A stretch of DNA of 64,000 nucleotides from Phoronis australis (lineage: Eukaryota > Phoronida > Phoronidae): positions 422,967-486,966 of the forward strand of contig NMRA01000217.1 of the NCBI GenBank assembly GCA_002633005.1, read 5' to 3'. Every line of letters begins with the position of its first letter. The first letter of the stretch is position 1. This document shows positions 61,975 to 64,000 of the stretch, one piece after another. Both the position numbers and the translations under genes were made by a program. The notes under the pieces are model-generated. The model had not been told where the DNA came from and ran no database searches. It worked only from the letters and a program-made list of their open reading frames with translations.

Positions 61975-62916
61975 ATGGTTTCAGAAAACATTTTGGAAAT
62001 GTCGAACTCCACGACGGAAATGGTCATATCAAACTTCTCTACGGATAACAAGTATGTGATAGTCCCTCCATCGACTGCAAGCTTGGTGGCAGTAGGCATG
62101 TTTGCTTGTGCTGGACTCTTACTCAACACCGTTTCTTTGTCTGCCATTTTCCACGCCAGACCTCTAGAGTCTGCTTTGCGACTGTTGCTAAGTTTGGCAT
62201 GTTCAGACATTCTCACAGACATTGCCTATGTCGTCCAGATAATATTTACTCACATTCTTCCGCCAGGGCTGCCTGGATTGTTCGTTGAGATTTTTTTTTT
62301 AGTTACATCTTTGGTTTCTGTTTTCTTCAATGCGGTCGCTATCTCCTTGGATAGGTACGTTTGCATCATTTATCCACTTCATTATCACTTAATGGTCAGC
62401 GAGAAGAAAGTTACATATGGAATCGTTGTTCTGTGGACATCCGCCATCCTTATTGGCTCCATCTGCGGTACACTATGCTTTGTTCTACCGTTACATGGCG
62501 GAGCTGTCGCTAACATTGTGCTCGTGACAATTGTAGGTCTCCCATTGATCTCCATGTTCGTTTTATATATCAGAATCGGAATGGAGCTGAAGAGACTTCA
62601 ACAACAGCCTGGTGCAATGCAACAAACAAGATCTTCAAAAGGGGTCGTTACTGCTGCCTTGGTAATTGGAACTTATACAATATGTTGCATCCCGACCTCA
62701 TTATATGTCATCATTTTACAGACTCATCCCTCGGTAGCCGTACACTTTAACATTCCACAATATGACATTTATAATATATTTGCTTGTCTCAACCTTTTCA
62801 ACACCATTGCTGACCCATGCATCTACGTTTTCAGAAATGCCAGGGTTTTAGCTGGTTTTCGCAAGATAGCAGCAAAGTGTCGGTGCGAAGTCCACAAGGT
62901 GTCGCCTTTGCAATAA
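61975..62916 (+). CDS. Class A GPCR, melanocortin/MECA-like, single exon
   Basis: A seven-transmembrane receptor of 313 residues from the first in-frame ATG (61975); Met9 (61999) has better context. Landmarks, numbered from that ATG: N-glycosylation sites N11 and N20; N51 in TM1; SLACSD with D78 in TM2; DRY at 126-128; W154 in TM4; P190 in TM5; CCIP at 237-240 in TM6, where most receptors have CWxP; DPCIY at 280-284 in TM7; likely palmitoylated C302/C304. ISLDRYVCIIYPLHYH and KGVVTAALVIGTYTICC resemble melanocortin receptors, as do the short second extracellular loop and absence of the usual TM3 cysteine. The open frame reaches back to a TGA at 61852 without another ATG. Ligand unknown; a peptide, lipid or other MECA-type ligand is possible. 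An AATAAA lies 297 bp after the stop. Confidence 0.9.
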   Translation: MVSENILEMSNSTTEMVISNFSTDNKYVIVPPSTASLVAVGMFACAGLLLNTVSLSAIFHARPLESALRLLLSLACSDILTDIAYVVQIIFTHILPPGLPGLFVEIFFLVTSLVSVFFNAVAISLDRYVCIIYPLHYHLMVSEKKVTYGIVVLWTSAILIGSICGTLCFVLPLHGGAVANIVLVTIVGLPLISMFVLYIRIGMELKRLQQQPGAMQQTRSSKGVVTAALVIGTYTICCIPTSLYVIILQTHPSVAVHFNIPQYDIYNIFACLNLFNTIADPCIYVFRNARVLAGFRKIAAKCRCEVHKVSPLQ

Positions 62917-63212
62917 TCAGTTTTCTGTGAAATCTTCTCACTTAGCTTATCAGGATGGCACATGTTCAGCGTTTCAAAATACCTGATCTAAATGCATGTA
63001 AAGCTATGCTAATCATTCAAATAACCATTTCGTCAAAGCTTACAATGCACGCACTATGCAGCCTACGTGAAAATGTATATATACAGGTATTGGGCTTACA
63101 TCATTTGTGAACCCAAAAATACCACAAAAACTGCATTGTTTCTGTCGTCATCTGAGGGCCTGCCGCATCAAAAGTAATTCTTTGTACCATCATTTTTCAA
63201 ATACATTGTTCA

Positions 63213-63218
63213 AATAAA
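63213..63218 (+). terminator. Polyadenylation signal AATAAA of the GPCR gene
   Basis: First canonical AATAAA after the GPCR stop codon, in the context ttcaaataaagactc, giving a 3' UTR of about 0.3 kb. Confidence 0.55.
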
Positions 63219-64000
63219 GACTCTACATTCGTTCAGCCACGTGTAGATTTCCGTTTAGGATGTACAGGACCCTAGAAAACTTCAGAACGTCTAATCTCGG
63301 GAATGATTGATCAGATACTTTAACGACCGAGCTTATCACAACCGAAGTAAAACAATGACTGATACGATAGCTCACATAATCAGACTCTATGAAAACAAAA
63401 TTGCGGGAAATTCTAAACCCCCTAAACGTCACTTCCGGATAGGGCATGATTAATTAATTAAATTATAGGAAGCCGTAATTAACTGAAAAATATGTGTGGG
63501 ATAATCAAAGAACCGTATTTTTACTACAAATAGGTGTCTTTCTCCTTTAAGGATTCGGATGGATGACGTCTTATTTGACATCTTGACCTCTACCTTAGAT
63601 ATCCAAGACGAGTTAACAAATCGATTTTTGCATTGCGCTAGCTGGGATCTTGACAATGAATTGCGTATTACTTTTAAATATACCGAGCAACTGGCGAAAA
63701 TTGAGCGTGTTCATTTAAATGCCACCGGGACTTGAAATTTGTTTTCACGCGGAAGCATTCGCTTTATCAGTTCTCTATCCATAGACCCTGGGGTCCTACC
63801 CTCCACTTGAATAACAAGTCATTTCAAACATTTTGCTATTACATCTAAAACCGAACCCGCAAAAAATTTTATCTCGTAAAAATAATATAAACTGAGCGGC
63901 AACGCTTATCAATTAATTATGCATATGACATTTAAAACTATGGAAAACAACTGTTAAGTACGGTGTGGAAGGCTAGAAATTTAAATCTGCTAATTATACT
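63219..64000. other. No recognised feature
   Basis: AT-rich. tgtctttctcctttaag at 63535-63552, read in reverse, resembles one end of the TTAA transposon family, but no second end is seen. Confidence 0.35.

Overview
The window is animal nuclear DNA: AT-rich, with long introns, GT-AG splice sites, many dispersed and tandem repeats, one assembly gap (98 N at 44741-44838) and a few isolated N. The conserved gene is a clear orthologue of vertebrate harmonin (USH1C), with several splice junctions at the same codon and phase as the human gene as I remember it. That, plus a melanocortin-receptor-like GPCR, points to an invertebrate deuterostome (hemichordate, echinoderm or cephalochordate). The exact group cannot be fixed from the sequence alone.

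Region 1 (about 1-17.7 kb, minus strand): 15 coding exons of the harmonin gene, reconstructed exon by exon from 17703 (ATG) down to 1788. All splice phases are compatible and give one open frame of 1452 nt (484 codons): N-terminal harmonin homology domain, PDZ1, PDZ2 and a long coiled coil. The gene runs off the left edge, so the C-terminal PDZ3 is not in the window. One exon is a 25-nt microexon. Introns carry a 36-bp minisatellite, a MITE-like element and a tRNA-like SINE head.

Region 2 (about 17.7-61 kb): I found no convincing protein-coding gene. It is a repeat landscape: an 18-bp minisatellite inside a tandemly duplicated unit of about 1.3-1.4 kb (22.3-25.0 kb); a MITE inverted relative to one at the left edge (26.2 kb); a 50-bp tandem array (31.8 kb); a 300-bp unit in three copies (38.3-39.2 kb); trinucleotide arrays around the assembly gap (44.8-46.6 kb); GC-rich fold-back elements (43.0 and 49.3 kb); an element with hAT-like ends (52.5-53.2 kb); two copies of a TTAA-flanked non-autonomous transposon (53.3-55.0 and 59.5-60.9 kb), one carrying what looks like a decayed 5' gene fragment; and several tRNA-derived SINE heads.

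Region 3 (about 61.9-63.2 kb, plus strand): a single-exon class A GPCR resembling melanocortin/MECA receptors, followed by an AATAAA signal. The GPCR and harmonin genes are about 44 kb apart and nothing suggests they work together. I did not find a clearly new biological system. The most interesting items are the harmonin microexon and exon history, the unusual GPCR motif set, and the transposon with the gene-like fragment.
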